Assembly (NCBI GenBank): GCA_017435865.1
Contig: JAFSEF010000116.1
Span: 34,151-98,150 of the forward strand
Length of the DNA stretch: 64,000 bases
Origin: Clostridia bacterium
GTDB taxonomy: Bacteria > Bacillota > Clostridia > Oscillospirales > Acutalibacteraceae
Direction of reading: 5' to 3'
Shown here: piece after piece, positions 1-8,204 of the stretch
Numbering within the stretch: position 1 is the stretch's first letter
Layout of the letters: each line of letters opens with the position of its first letter
Translations under genes and position numbers: made by a program
The notes under the pieces: model-generated
Databases searched by the model: none
What the model was told of the DNA's origin: nothing
Seen by the model: only the letters and a program-made list of their open reading frames with translations

Positions 1-298
1 CAACCGCTTCAAACATCAGCACTTCTGCAGGGAAAAGACCCGTGGGAACCATGCAGCAGGCAGCCTGCTTGTAAGATTCAGCAGCAATACCGTAAATATC
101 AAACAGAGAATCCGCATTGATGGTGCGGGTTTCTGTCAGATTGCAGTTGGTTTTAATGGCTTCAAGAACAGCGTTCAGATCCACATTGACACTTGCAACT
201 GCATTGTCAGAGGGAACAACGGCATCATCATTACCGCCGCAACCGACGAAGCAAACAAGCATGAGCAGACTCAGAGCAATCAATAAAAACTTTTTCAT
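1..298 (-). CDS. DUF4358-like lipoprotein (3' end outside window)
   Basis: The gene runs off the left edge; only 99 codons are visible. It opens with a lipoprotein signal (MKKFLLIALSLLMLVCFVGC) whose lipobox VGC puts the lipidated Cys at residue 20, then an acidic linker. The block ACCMVPTGLFPAEVLMFE resembles DUF4358 proteins, small Clostridia lipoproteins of unknown function; this family call is from memory and only part of the domain is present. An AGGTG site lies 7 nt before the ATG. It starts 42 nt after the SGNH lipoprotein gene on the same strand, so the two are probably cotranscribed. An envelope acyl-modification role is only an inference from that neighbour. Confidence 0.7.
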   Translation of the reverse strand, partial: MKKFLLIALSLLMLVCFVGCGGNDDAVVPSDNAVASVNVDLNAVLEAIKTNCNLTETRTINADSLFDIYGIAAESYKQAACCMVPTGLFPAEVLMFEAV

Positions 299-340
299 TA
301 TAATACACCTGTCTTTCTGATCAGAATTCAAACGTAAGTT

Positions 341-1258
341 TTATCCGACGTGGGTCAGCAGGTATTCAATCCATGCATGGCAGCCGGCATTTGTGAAGTG
401 CATCCCCATTCCGTCGGGATCGCTGCAGTAATCAACAAGCAGATAGCCGTCGGCATCGGAAACAACGGAATAAATATCAAGATACGTCCAACCGTTTGTT
501 GCACAACGGGTCTGCAGGGAGGTGTTGTAGGATCGGATATTTGCATTGTTCAGAACGGACTTTTCTTTGCCCTTGACAATGGGAGTACAGGACTGTGCAT
601 AGATTGCGGCATCCGGAGATTTTTCACGGATGGCGGAAACGAGTTCTTCATAATAATCCAGTGCACCTTCGATACCGTACAATGCAATGTCATTCATACC
701 GAGCATGATAAACACTTTCTTTGCACCGATCATGGCAACGGAATCCTCAAGAAGCATCTTCTGTCCCTGATAAGTCGGGTGCAGGGAGTCGGAGCTGACA
801 GGCAGCAAAGCTTCGGCACAACCGAGGCTGCCGGATGTCAGGAATTTTGCCTGACCGAGACAATCGCCGTAGTTACGCTGATCGGCAACATAATAGCTGA
901 GCATCAGGGAAACGGAGTCACCGATGAAAACAGCATCATTGAAGAAAGCAGACGAAGCAGTCTGTCCTGTAATGGGAGCTGTGGTGGGTGTATCAACAAT
1001 CACGGGGATGGTCGCCGTTTCGGTGGGCACTTCCGTAATCTGTTCGGTGACAGGTTCGGTTACGTACACAACTGTGGGTTCCACAAGCTCTGTACGATAT
1101 GCTTTTTCATTGATGTAAGCGGAATCATCGCCTGCAAAACCGCTTTCCTGAATATCGGATACGGATTCTTCTTCCTTATTCTTGCAGGATGCAAAAGAAA
1201 AGACTGTTACAAGTACAAGACATACCGCAATGAAGGAATTGAAAAACTTATGATTCAT
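341..1258 (-). CDS. SGNH/GDSL-family hydrolase lipoprotein
   Basis: 305 residues. A lipoprotein signal (lipobox FASC) is followed by an acidic, Thr/Pro-rich linker with repeated TEP/VTE units, then a compact SGNH hydrolase fold. Block I is FIGDSVSLML with the nucleophile Ser in GDS; a later block reads LGMND; the C-terminal block GMGMHFTNAGCHAWIEYL supplies the catalytic His. It is probably an extracytoplasmic esterase or O-acetyl transferase/esterase acting on cell-envelope polymers; the substrate cannot be read from sequence. The ATG was chosen because GAGGAG lies 11 nt upstream, whereas an in-frame GTG 12 nt earlier overlaps that site. It is transcribed from a consensus promoter at 1296-1324 and lies just upstream of the DUF4358-like gene. 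Confidence 0.85.
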   Translation of the reverse strand: MNHKFFNSFIAVCLVLVTVFSFASCKNKEEESVSDIQESGFAGDDSAYINEKAYRTELVEPTVVYVTEPVTEQITEVPTETATIPVIVDTPTTAPITGQTASSAFFNDAVFIGDSVSLMLSYYVADQRNYGDCLGQAKFLTSGSLGCAEALLPVSSDSLHPTYQGQKMLLEDSVAMIGAKKVFIMLGMNDIALYGIEGALDYYEELVSAIREKSPDAAIYAQSCTPIVKGKEKSVLNNANIRSYNTSLQTRCATNGWTYLDIYSVVSDADGYLLVDYCSDPDGMGMHFTNAGCHAWIEYLLTHVG

Positions 1259-1295
1259 GACAAAAGACACTCCTCAAATAATATTAACCTTATAG

Positions 1296-1324
1296 ATTAT
1301 AATTTATTTTTCTGATCTTGTCAA
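1296..1324 (-). promoter_or_regulatory. Sigma-A type promoter for the SGNH lipoprotein gene
   Basis: On the minus strand TTGACA (1319-1324) and TATAAT (1296-1301) are exact consensus with 17 nt between them. It sits immediately downstream of the MATE gene, so the lipoprotein pair has its own promoter. Confidence 0.8.
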
Positions 1325-1335
1325 CATGCGTTTGT

Positions 1336-2760
1336 TTACGTTTTCTGCTCTTGTGCGACAATATTCCGCATCCAGGAGTCACTTCTGACAAAAAAGAAGC
1401 CGACAAACGCTTTTACAAGTTCAAGTCCTTCACAAAGCAAATAAATCGGAACGATCGGCAAAGAGGTGAATCTTGCAAGCACAAAAGCAACGGGAACGCT
1501 GATCACCCAGATAAAACAGCTGTCGAACAGCATGGTGATAAAGGTTCTGCCGCCGGATCTGAGTGTGAAATAGGTTGCATGGTTGAATGCGTGCAGCGGC
1601 ATCATCAGTGCGATGATGAGAATGAACATGGTTGCAATGGAATGCACTTCTTCGGTTGTGTTGTAAACCTTCGGGAAGAAGGGTGAAATGGCAGACATCA
1701 GCACCGCAATGACTACGCAGCTGAGCACCGAAAAGGCAATCATCTTGTTATCGGTATCCCTTGCTTCTTTCATCTTGCCTGCACCGAGCAGTTTGCCGAC
1801 AACAATCGAAACACTTGAGCCCAGTGCAATAAAGACAACGCTGAACACATTAAAAACGGTGCTTGCAATGTTCAGTGCACCGACAACAGCAAGTCCTCGA
1901 GTGGAAAGACACTGACTGATGATGGTCTTGCCGGCTGACCACAGAAACTCGTTGATCAGCAATGGCATTCCTTTGCGAAGCACATCTGCTGACAATGAAC
2001 GCGGAATATGCCGGTCGGAGAAAATTTTCTTTGCAAACGGGTATTCATCAAGATGTCGTTTTGTCCATGCATAAATGGCAATGCATTCGACAAATCTGGA
2101 AAGGACCGTTGCAATGGCAGCACCTCTGACACCGAGTTCGGGAAAACCGAATTTACCGAAAATAAGCAGATAATTGAAAACAAGATTTGTAACAACTGCC
2201 GCAATACCCGTTTTCATGGGTGCCATTGTCTGACCGAGCTCACGCAATGTGCCGACATAACATTGGTTGATACTGAACGGTACAAGACCGATGAGCATGA
2301 TCATCAGATACTGCTTTGCAAAAGCAAGCGTTGCAACGGGATCCCCTGTCTGACCACCTTCATTCAGGAACAAGGTAATCAGCGGTTCCTGCCAGATCCA
2401 AAGAACGGCAATGCCGAGCACAAGCAGCAACACTGCAAGGATGAGCTTGATACGAAACACATTCCTGACACCCTCTTTGTTGCCGCTGCCGTTGAACTGC
2501 GAGGTAAAAATGCCAGCTCCCGACAGTGCACCGAAAATGCTCAGATTGAACACAAAAATCAGCTGATTGACAATGGCAACACCGTTCATTTCATCGGTAC
2601 CGATTCTGCCGACCATAAGATTGTCAAGCATATTGACAAAATTGGTAAAGCCGTTCTGAATCATAATGGGAACAGCGATTGCCATAATCATTCTGTAAAA
2701 TGCCTTGTCACCTATAAATTTATTTTTTAGTTTTTTTAACATACTTCTTGTCCTTATCAT
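1336..2760 (-). CDS. MATE family efflux transporter
   Basis: 474 residues, about twelve hydrophobic segments, the usual MATE length. The N-terminal half has the typical pattern with MIQNGFTNFVNMLDNLMVGR and the second half repeats it with PLLINEFLWSAGKTIISQCL. MATE proteins export cationic organic compounds or drugs by Na+ or H+ antiport; the substrate is unknown here. A GGAG lies 6 nt before this ATG; a second ATG 18 nt downstream (MLKKLKNKF) with AAGGA is an alternative start. This is the first of three MATE genes in the window and stands alone under its own promoter. Confidence 0.92.
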   Translation of the reverse strand: MIRTRSMLKKLKNKFIGDKAFYRMIMAIAVPIMIQNGFTNFVNMLDNLMVGRIGTDEMNGVAIVNQLIFVFNLSIFGALSGAGIFTSQFNGSGNKEGVRNVFRIKLILAVLLLVLGIAVLWIWQEPLITLFLNEGGQTGDPVATLAFAKQYLMIMLIGLVPFSINQCYVGTLRELGQTMAPMKTGIAAVVTNLVFNYLLIFGKFGFPELGVRGAAIATVLSRFVECIAIYAWTKRHLDEYPFAKKIFSDRHIPRSLSADVLRKGMPLLINEFLWSAGKTIISQCLSTRGLAVVGALNIASTVFNVFSVVFIALGSSVSIVVGKLLGAGKMKEARDTDNKMIAFSVLSCVVIAVLMSAISPFFPKVYNTTEEVHSIATMFILIIALMMPLHAFNHATYFTLRSGGRTFITMLFDSCFIWVISVPVAFVLARFTSLPIVPIYLLCEGLELVKAFVGFFFVRSDSWMRNIVAQEQKT

Positions 2761-2777
2761 AATTTACTCCGCACAAG

Positions 2778-2806
2778 AAAATACCACAAAACATGAACAA
2801 TGTCAA
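2778..2806 (-). promoter_or_regulatory. Promoter for the MATE gene
   Basis: Minus-strand TTGACA (2801-2806), 17 nt spacer, TATTTT (2778-2783), about 20 nt upstream of the start codon. Confidence 0.6.
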
Positions 2807-2830
2807 TAGACAACAACTTTAGCACATTAC

Positions 2831-2880
2831 AGTGTTTTTTTAAGAAAACACTTGACATCATGCAAAAAATTTATTAGAAT
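2831..2880 (+). promoter_or_regulatory. Promoter with overlapping palindrome, TRAP transporter
   Basis: TTGACA (2852-2857), 17 nt spacer and TAGAAT (2875-2880) form a near-consensus promoter. A perfect 8-bp inverted repeat AGTGTTTT/AAAACACT (2831-2838 and 2845-2852) abuts and shares the first base of the -35 box, a placement suited to an operator. It could instead be a weak hairpin. About 105 nt of leader follow before the start codon. Confidence 0.6.
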
Positions 2881-2985
2881 AGAGTATAACTTTTTAAAAG
2901 CGTATGCAGAGTTTCTGTATTTTTATGTATTTTGGGGGGTTCCCTTAAAATAAAAATCCAAAAATCATATTTATGGAGGAACATT

Positions 2986-4032
2986 ATGAAGAAACTTATC
3001 GCCATCCTGCTTGCTGCTATGATGCTCGTTTCCTTTGCAGCTTGCGCAAACGACACCAACGACAAGATCACCGACGGTGCTGCTGATGCATCCGCAGACG
3101 TATCCGACAACGTTGAAGCTACCGATGATGTTGCTGATACTGATGCTGAATTCCTTTCCACCATCAGAGTCGGTACAGGCGGCACAACCGGTACCTACTA
3201 TGCATTCACCACTGCTGTAGGCCAGATTCTTGCAACTGACGCTTACAACTTCGAAATCCTTTCCACCGGCGGCTCTCAGGCCAACATCGAAATGATCGAA
3301 GACGGCGACATCAAGATGGCTATCGTTCAGAACGACGTTATGAACTACGCTTACAACGGCACCAACGGCTTTGAAGCTCCCATCACTTCCTTCTCTGCTG
3401 TTGCTTGTGTATATCCCGAAGTTTGCCAGCTCATCGCTACCAAGGCTTCCGGTATCACTTCCGTTGCTGACCTTGCAGGCAAGAACGTTGCTGTCGGCGA
3501 CATCGGCTCCGGTGTTTACTACAATGCAACCCAGATCCTTGCTGCTGCCGGCCTTGACATTGATACTGACATCAACAAGACCGCTGCTTCCTTCGGCGAC
3601 AGTGCTACCCAGCTGAAAGACGGCTCCATCGATGCTGCTTTCATCACTGCAGGTACTCCTACCACCGCCATCACCGAACTTGCAACTTCCACTGACGTTG
3701 TTGTTGTTGAACTCGGCGAAGACGTTATTGCTAACCTTCAGGATCAGTACAGCTTCTATGCACAGTACGAAATGACCGATAAGGATTATGCATTCGTTAC
3801 CGAACCCGTAAACACTGTTTCCATCATGGCTACTTTCGTTGTTTCCAACGACATGAGCGAAGATCAGGTTTATGAAATCACCAAGGCTCTTTGGGAAAAT
3901 GTTGACGACATCACTGTCGCTCATGCAAAGGGTGCTGAAATGAGCACTGAACTTGCTGCAGCTGCTATCGGTTCCGTACCGCTTCATCCCGGCGCAGAAA
4001 GATACTACAAAGAAGCAGGCATCATCGCATAA
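2986..4032 (+). CDS. TAXI family TRAP transporter solute-binding lipoprotein
   Basis: 348 residues. A lipoprotein signal with lipobox FAAC, an Ala/Asp-rich linker, then the TAXI-type binding domain, recognised by IRVGTGGTTGTYYAFTTAVG near residue 60 and DIGSGVYYNATQILAAAGL in the middle. It captures a small organic anion (members of the class bind glutamate and other carboxylates) outside the membrane and hands it to the fused permease encoded next. The start is fixed by GGAGGA 5 nt upstream; an upstream in-frame ATG would add a non-signal extension. Its codons are strongly biased, suggesting high expression, and a hairpin separates it from the permease gene. Confidence 0.93.
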   Translation: MKKLIAILLAAMMLVSFAACANDTNDKITDGAADASADVSDNVEATDDVADTDAEFLSTIRVGTGGTTGTYYAFTTAVGQILATDAYNFEILSTGGSQANIEMIEDGDIKMAIVQNDVMNYAYNGTNGFEAPITSFSAVACVYPEVCQLIATKASGITSVADLAGKNVAVGDIGSGVYYNATQILAAAGLDIDTDINKTAASFGDSATQLKDGSIDAAFITAGTPTTAITELATSTDVVVVELGEDVIANLQDQYSFYAQYEMTDKDYAFVTEPVNTVSIMATFVVSNDMSEDQVYEITKALWENVDDITVAHAKGAEMSTELAAAAIGSVPLHPGAERYYKEAGIIA

Positions 4033-4067
4033 TTTATAATCCTGTTTAACATTTCAAGAATTTCAGT

Positions 4068-4097
4068 AAATGCTGCGATTGCAAAACCGCAGCATTT
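4068..4097 (+). terminator. Intercistronic hairpin between binding protein and permease
   Basis: A perfect 10-bp stem AAATGCTGCG/CGCAGCATTT (4068-4077, 4088-4097) with a 10-nt loop sits between the two TRAP genes. No long T run follows, so it more likely stabilises the upstream mRNA or causes partial termination, giving more binding protein than permease. Confidence 0.7.
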
Positions 4098-4118
4098 ATT
4101 TAAAAAGGAGGTAAAATA

Positions 4119-6266
4119 GTGGACAACGTCGACGTTAACATCAACAATATGATCGATGAACAAGTGGATGCGGATGCGATTATGCAGGAATTTGACCGCG
4201 AAAGCAACACCCGCGTATTCACAGGTTGGCGAAAGACAGTCATCACTGTCATCATGGCAGGTTTCAGTGTATATATGATTGCCATGGCATTGCTCATCCC
4301 CACTGCTACCAAGTTCACAAAACTGACAACATTCATGGGCTTTATAGTCTTTATCGGATACCTTATTTTCCCGGCATACAAAAAGCAAACCAAGAGAATC
4401 AATTATGTTCCTTTCTATGATATAATTCTGGCAGTCGTCGGCTGCGGCAGTTTCTTGTATTATGCAATTTTCCAGGAAGACATTATCCTTATGAGCCGTC
4501 GTATCGGCACATTACAGATTGTGATTGCACTTGTGTCCATCATTCTGCTCATTGAACTGGTGCGCCGTGCGGTCGGTTGGCCGATCATCTGTGTCTGCGG
4601 CTGTTTCCTTGCATATGCCGTATACAAAGCAATTGAAAACAACCCCGGTACTGCACTGCGTAACCTGATGTACAGCCTTTATTATGATGTTGCAAACGGT
4701 CTGTTCTCGACCCCTGTATATGTTTGCACCACTTTCATCGTTCTGTTCATCATCCTCGGTGCACTGCTCGAAAGAACCGGTATCGGCGGATTCTTTGTTG
4801 ACCTTGCAAACTCCATTGCAGGCTCCTCTGTCGGCGGTCCTGCTAAAGTTGCTGTTATTTCCAGTGCTCTTGAAGGTATGTACTCCGGTTCCTCCGTTGC
4901 AAACACGGTCGGCAGCGGTTCAATCACCATTCCTTTGATGAAGAAGACAGGTTACAAACCTGAATTTGCAGCTGCTGCAGAAGCTGCTGCTTCCACAGGC
5001 GGTCAGATCATGCCTCCCATTATGGGTGCTGCTGCATTCCTGATGGCTGAAATGACAGGTCTTCCCTACTCCACCATTGCCGTAACGGCAATTCTTCCTG
5101 CGTTCCTTTATTTTGCAGGTATCTTCCTGATGATTCATTTTGAAGCAAAGAAACTCGGCCTCAAAGGTCTTCCGAAAGATGCGCTTCCCAATTTCTTCAA
5201 GCTGCTTCTGAAAAAAGGCTATCTTCTTTTACCCATCGTGATTCTTGTTATCGCAATGAATCACTTCAGCACAGGTGTTGCTGCTTGTTTTGCAATTCTC
5301 GGTGCACTGATCGTCAGCCTTGTTCCGCAGAATCTCAACAAGGACAACCTGTGGAGACTTGCATTCCCCGCAATTCCCGTTGTTGTTCTGCTTGCAATCT
5401 GGCTGCCCTTGGGCAGTGCATGGATGAGCAAAGCCATGTTCATATCCATGGTCGTCTGCGTGCTGCTTTCCTTTGTAACCAAGGATACAACCCTGACTCC
5501 GAAAATCGCGGTTGAAGCCTTTGAAAACGGTGCAAAGAACACAGTCGGTGTTGCAGTTGCCTGCGGTATGGCAGGTCTGATTTCCGGTGTTGTCACCATG
5601 ACAGCTCTCGGTCAGCTGCTCATCAACACGCTTGTTCCCATTGCAGAAAACAGCACCTTCCTTGCTCTGTTCCTGACAATGCTCTGCTGTATTGTTCTCG
5701 GCATGGGTGTTCCGACCACAGCAAACTACGTTATCATGGCAACCATCACGGCTCCCATTCTCATCAAGATGGGCATTCCGATGCTGGCAGCTCATATGTT
5801 CGTGTTCTACTTCGGTATCGTTGCCGACATCACACCGCCCGTTGCTCTGGCAGCATATGCAGGTTCGGCCATTGCAAAATCGAATCCGTTGAAAACAGGT
5901 GTTACCGCCACACGACTGGCCATCACTGCTTTCATCGTTCCCTACATTTTTGCATATGACCCGACCATGCTGTTCATTGACGCACACTGGTATGACATTG
6001 TCCGTATCGCCATCACCTCCATCATCGGTATTTTTGCCGTATCTGCAGGTATGGAAGGATATATGTTCATCAAGTGTCCGTGGTGGCAACGCATCCTCTG
6101 CCTCGGCGGCGGTCTGCTGCTGATCATTCCGAGTCTTTCGACAGACATCATCGGTGTTGTCATCATTGCTGCTGTCATTCTGATACAGAAGCTGATGGAA
6201 AAGAAACAGAAAAATGCTGTTGCAGTTTCCGATGCGGCTCCTGCCGACACAAGCACGTCAGCATAA
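4119..6266 (+). CDS. TRAP transporter fused permease (TAXI type)
   Basis: 715 residues with about 16-18 hydrophobic segments: an N-terminal part equivalent to the small DctQ-type subunit (roughly residues 35-190) fused to the large DctM-type channel. Typical TRAP permease segments are visible, such as GGPAKVAVISSALEGMYSGS, EAAASTGGQIMPPIMGAAAF and LGMGVPTTANYVIMA. It uses an ion gradient to import the ligand delivered by the preceding lipoprotein. The start is GTG, 7 nt after AAGGAGG; no ATG is available in the right place. The C-terminal tail is Ala/Lys-rich and disordered-looking. A strong terminator follows. Confidence 0.94.
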   Translation: MDNVDVNINNMIDEQVDADAIMQEFDRESNTRVFTGWRKTVITVIMAGFSVYMIAMALLIPTATKFTKLTTFMGFIVFIGYLIFPAYKKQTKRINYVPFYDIILAVVGCGSFLYYAIFQEDIILMSRRIGTLQIVIALVSIILLIELVRRAVGWPIICVCGCFLAYAVYKAIENNPGTALRNLMYSLYYDVANGLFSTPVYVCTTFIVLFIILGALLERTGIGGFFVDLANSIAGSSVGGPAKVAVISSALEGMYSGSSVANTVGSGSITIPLMKKTGYKPEFAAAAEAAASTGGQIMPPIMGAAAFLMAEMTGLPYSTIAVTAILPAFLYFAGIFLMIHFEAKKLGLKGLPKDALPNFFKLLLKKGYLLLPIVILVIAMNHFSTGVAACFAILGALIVSLVPQNLNKDNLWRLAFPAIPVVVLLAIWLPLGSAWMSKAMFISMVVCVLLSFVTKDTTLTPKIAVEAFENGAKNTVGVAVACGMAGLISGVVTMTALGQLLINTLVPIAENSTFLALFLTMLCCIVLGMGVPTTANYVIMATITAPILIKMGIPMLAAHMFVFYFGIVADITPPVALAAYAGSAIAKSNPLKTGVTATRLAITAFIVPYIFAYDPTMLFIDAHWYDIVRIAITSIIGIFAVSAGMEGYMFIKCPWWQRILCLGGGLLLIIPSLSTDIIGVVIIAAVILIQKLMEKKQKNAVAVSDAAPADTSTSA

Positions 6267-6281
6267 TAGCCAAAAATTAAA

Positions 6282-6315
6282 AAGGTGATTTTCAGAAAAT
6301 ACTGAAAATCACCTT
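6282..6315. terminator. Bidirectional terminator between convergent genes
   Basis: A perfect 14-bp stem, 6282-6295 with 6302-6315 and a 6-nt loop, is followed by ATTTTTTATT on the plus strand and by a T-rich stretch on the minus strand. It ends the TRAP operon and the convergent dipeptidase gene. Confidence 0.9.
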
Positions 6316-6320
6316 ATTTT

Positions 6321-6998
6321 TTATTCAAGTATTCCTTTGTAAATCGGCTCTGTATTATTGAAACAAGCCCAGAAGCCGTTGCCGTAATCATAGTGCCACC
6401 ACTCGGACGGCAAGTTGCAAAATCCTGCGGCAACCATGCAGTTATAAAGCATCCGTCTGTTGTTACGTACCGTTTCGTTGTCACTTTGCTCAAAAGCGGC
6501 CGTATTGGCAAGTGATGTGAAGTCATCGAATGCAGTCCCCATATCAAGCATATTTCCGTCTGCATCCGTTATGGTGACATCGACGGCACCGCCTGAAGCG
6601 TGCACAGAAGGGTTCATAATATCCGTTGACGGCGGAGAGACAAAAAAACGGGTTTCTTCCGCAAGTTTTTCTGCCGACCACTGCGGATTCTGTTTGCGCA
6701 GCTGCTCATAATACGTGTCATACAGTCCTTTCTGCACAGCATAAGGACGCCACGCATCAAAGACCAACAGACGGTAGCCTGCAGGTAAAAATGAGGCTGC
6801 TTTCTGCAAACGTTCAAAAGCACCTTTGCGTAACATCGGCTCTTTGACAGCTCCCGGAATCCCCTGTTCAAAATAAACAGGCTGACTCAGGAAAGAGGAG
6901 TCATCTGTGATGCACACAAGCGGCTCATCGGCAGCGACACCGACCGGCTTATTGACAGGGAAAGAAAAAACCGGAATGGGGTTATCATACGCAATCAT
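6321..6998 (-). CDS. M15D D-Ala-D-Ala dipeptidase (VanX/DdpX family)
   Basis: 225 residues, typical for the VanX/DdpX zinc dipeptidases, which cleave free D-alanyl-D-alanine. Zinc ligands are seen in SVHASGGAVDVT (His and Asp of the SxHxxGxAxD motif) and EWWHYDYG (the catalytic Glu and third ligand His); the substrate-binding block DAWRP is also present. No signal peptide, so a cytoplasmic enzyme is expected. There is no vanH/vanA-type ligase next to it, so a role in D-Ala-D-Ala turnover or peptidoglycan recycling is more likely than glycopeptide resistance. The second ATG (MIAYD) was chosen because AGGAG is 7 nt upstream of it, while it touches the first ATG. Confidence 0.88.
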   Translation of the reverse strand: MIAYDNPIPVFSFPVNKPVGVAADEPLVCITDDSSFLSQPVYFEQGIPGAVKEPMLRKGAFERLQKAASFLPAGYRLLVFDAWRPYAVQKGLYDTYYEQLRKQNPQWSAEKLAEETRFFVSPPSTDIMNPSVHASGGAVDVTITDADGNMLDMGTAFDDFTSLANTAAFEQSDNETVRNNRRMLYNCMVAAGFCNLPSEWWHYDYGNGFWACFNNTEPIYKGILE

Positions 6999-7018
6999 AA
7001 ACATTCTCCTAAAAAAAA

Positions 7019-7044
7019 GGGAAACCGTTGCAATACAGTTTCCC
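7019..7044 (-). terminator. Terminator of the XRE membrane regulator gene
   Basis: Stem GGGAAAC/GTTTCCC (7019-7025, 7038-7044) followed on the minus strand by eight T residues. Confidence 0.8.
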
Positions 7045-7055
7045 TGTTATACTTT

Positions 7056-7853
7056 TTACCAGCGTCTTCTTCTGACAAACACTGCAACCGACCAATAATA
7101 AATCGGAATCAGAAGGAACAACATCCATGTCGGATGCCAGATATGGAACATAAAACCGAAAATCAAGAAGAGCATTACAATGACAATCGGCACAGGCTGA
7201 ATGAAAAGAAAACTCTTGAATGACTTTGCTTTCAAGGAAGCTGCAATCATATAGTAACACGGAATCAACAAAAAGAGAATCCATGCAGGATGCCACAGGT
7301 GCAGAACAGAACCTGCAAAAAGATATACCGCAACAACAATCAGCGGAAACGGGAATACAAACATGAGTCTTGCCGTTGTGGGAGCAAGTGCACCACCGAA
7401 AAGGCGGAATCCGTTTTTGAACACTTTTTTGACAAAATCACCTGCTGCCGCATTCACGGTTTCTTCCCATTGCTGCGAGTTCTGCTGTGCGTTTCCCTGC
7501 GGAGGTACATTGTATGCATTCCCCTGCGGAGGTGTGTTATAAGACGCAGACTGATTGTTTGCATTGTAAGTGTTGGATTGTGCGTTTGCATTGTACTGAT
7601 TCTGTGTTGTGTTTTCGTAGAACTGTTGACGGGGCACATCATTCGGACGGACCTGAGAACGCAGAATGTCATCCACACTGACGCCGTACAGATTGGACAG
7701 AGACAACACTTCCTGCACATCGGGTGTAGCGGAACCGATTTCCCACTGCGTGATCACATCGACGGAAACACCGATTTTCTGTGCAAGATCTTCTTTTGAA
7801 TAGCCGCTGTTGATGCGGTAAAATGCCAGACGGTCAGACAGACTCTGTTGCAA
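7056..7853 (-). CDS. XRE regulator with Asn/Gln-rich linker and membrane domain
   Basis: 265 residues. Residues about 5-60 are a Cro/cI helix-turn-helix (YSKEDLAQKIGVSVDVITQW). Then comes a low-complexity linker rich in Asn, Gln and Ser with PPQGNAYN-like repeats. The C-terminal half has four hydrophobic segments in two matching pairs: HLWHPAWILFLLIPCYY and HIWHPTWMLFLLIPIYY are clear copies. A membrane-tethered DNA-binding protein is implied; its signal and targets are unknown. TTG is taken as start because AGAGGTG lies 6 nt before it; an in-frame GTG inside that site (7862) is the alternative. The gene stands alone between terminators. Confidence 0.82.
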   Translation of the reverse strand: MQQSLSDRLAFYRINSGYSKEDLAQKIGVSVDVITQWEIGSATPDVQEVLSLSNLYGVSVDDILRSQVRPNDVPRQQFYENTTQNQYNANAQSNTYNANNQSASYNTPPQGNAYNVPPQGNAQQNSQQWEETVNAAAGDFVKKVFKNGFRLFGGALAPTTARLMFVFPFPLIVVAVYLFAGSVLHLWHPAWILFLLIPCYYMIAASLKAKSFKSFLFIQPVPIVIVMLFLIFGFMFHIWHPTWMLFLLIPIYYWSVAVFVRRRRW

Positions 7854-7976
7854 AACAATCACCTCTTTTGAATACTTCTGTTATTATACCTGTTTTTACG
7901 CCTTTTGACAAGAGTCTATTTACAAAAACTATTAAGAAAAGACAGTGAACGCACACTGTCTTTTCTGCTTTTCAGA

Positions 7977-8204
7977 TTATTCTTTTAAAGATGCAACCAA
8001 TGCTGCAAGATCACCGACGGTTGCAAGGTTTGCAAGATCCTCATCTTCAATGGAAATGGAAAAATGTTCTTCCACATCTCCGACAAGACTTACAAGAGTC
8101 AACGAATCTGCCCCCAATTCATACAGCAGATCGGTATTCTCATTGATAGAATCTGCAGGAATACCGAGACGATCAACAATAAGCTCTTTTACTTCATTAA
8201 ACAT
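7977..8204 (-). CDS. Acyl carrier protein paired with an acyl ligase
   Basis: 75 residues, acidic and helical, with the phosphopantetheine attachment Ser in YELGADSLTLVSL, the typical LGxDSL context. The start is the ATG 6 nt after GGGGAAG; this ATG lies inside the last codons of the acyl ligase gene (8 nt overlap), so translation is probably coupled. The dedicated pairing suggests that the ligase charges this carrier with an acyl or other carboxylic acid for transfer to an unknown acceptor, rather than that it serves general fatty acid synthesis. A second carrier protein gene lies at 22316-22534. Confidence 0.9.
   Translation of the reverse strand: MFNEVKELIVDRLGIPADSINENTDLLYELGADSLTLVSLVGDVEEHFSISIEDEDLANLATVGDLAALVASLKE

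Noticed and set aside
350-1315. A 321-codon plus-strand frame over the SGNH lipoprotein gene
   Set aside because: The minus-strand gene has a lipobox, SGNH motifs, a ribosome site and a promoter; the plus-strand product is a compositional shadow.
5229-6089. A 286-codon minus-strand frame over the TRAP permease gene
   Set aside because: Antisense to a clear transporter gene with TRAP motifs; no start signals.
6321-6998. Glycopeptide resistance locus suggested by the VanX-like gene
   Set aside because: No vanH, vanA-type ligase or VanRS pair nearby; a lone dipeptidase is common in susceptible bacteria.
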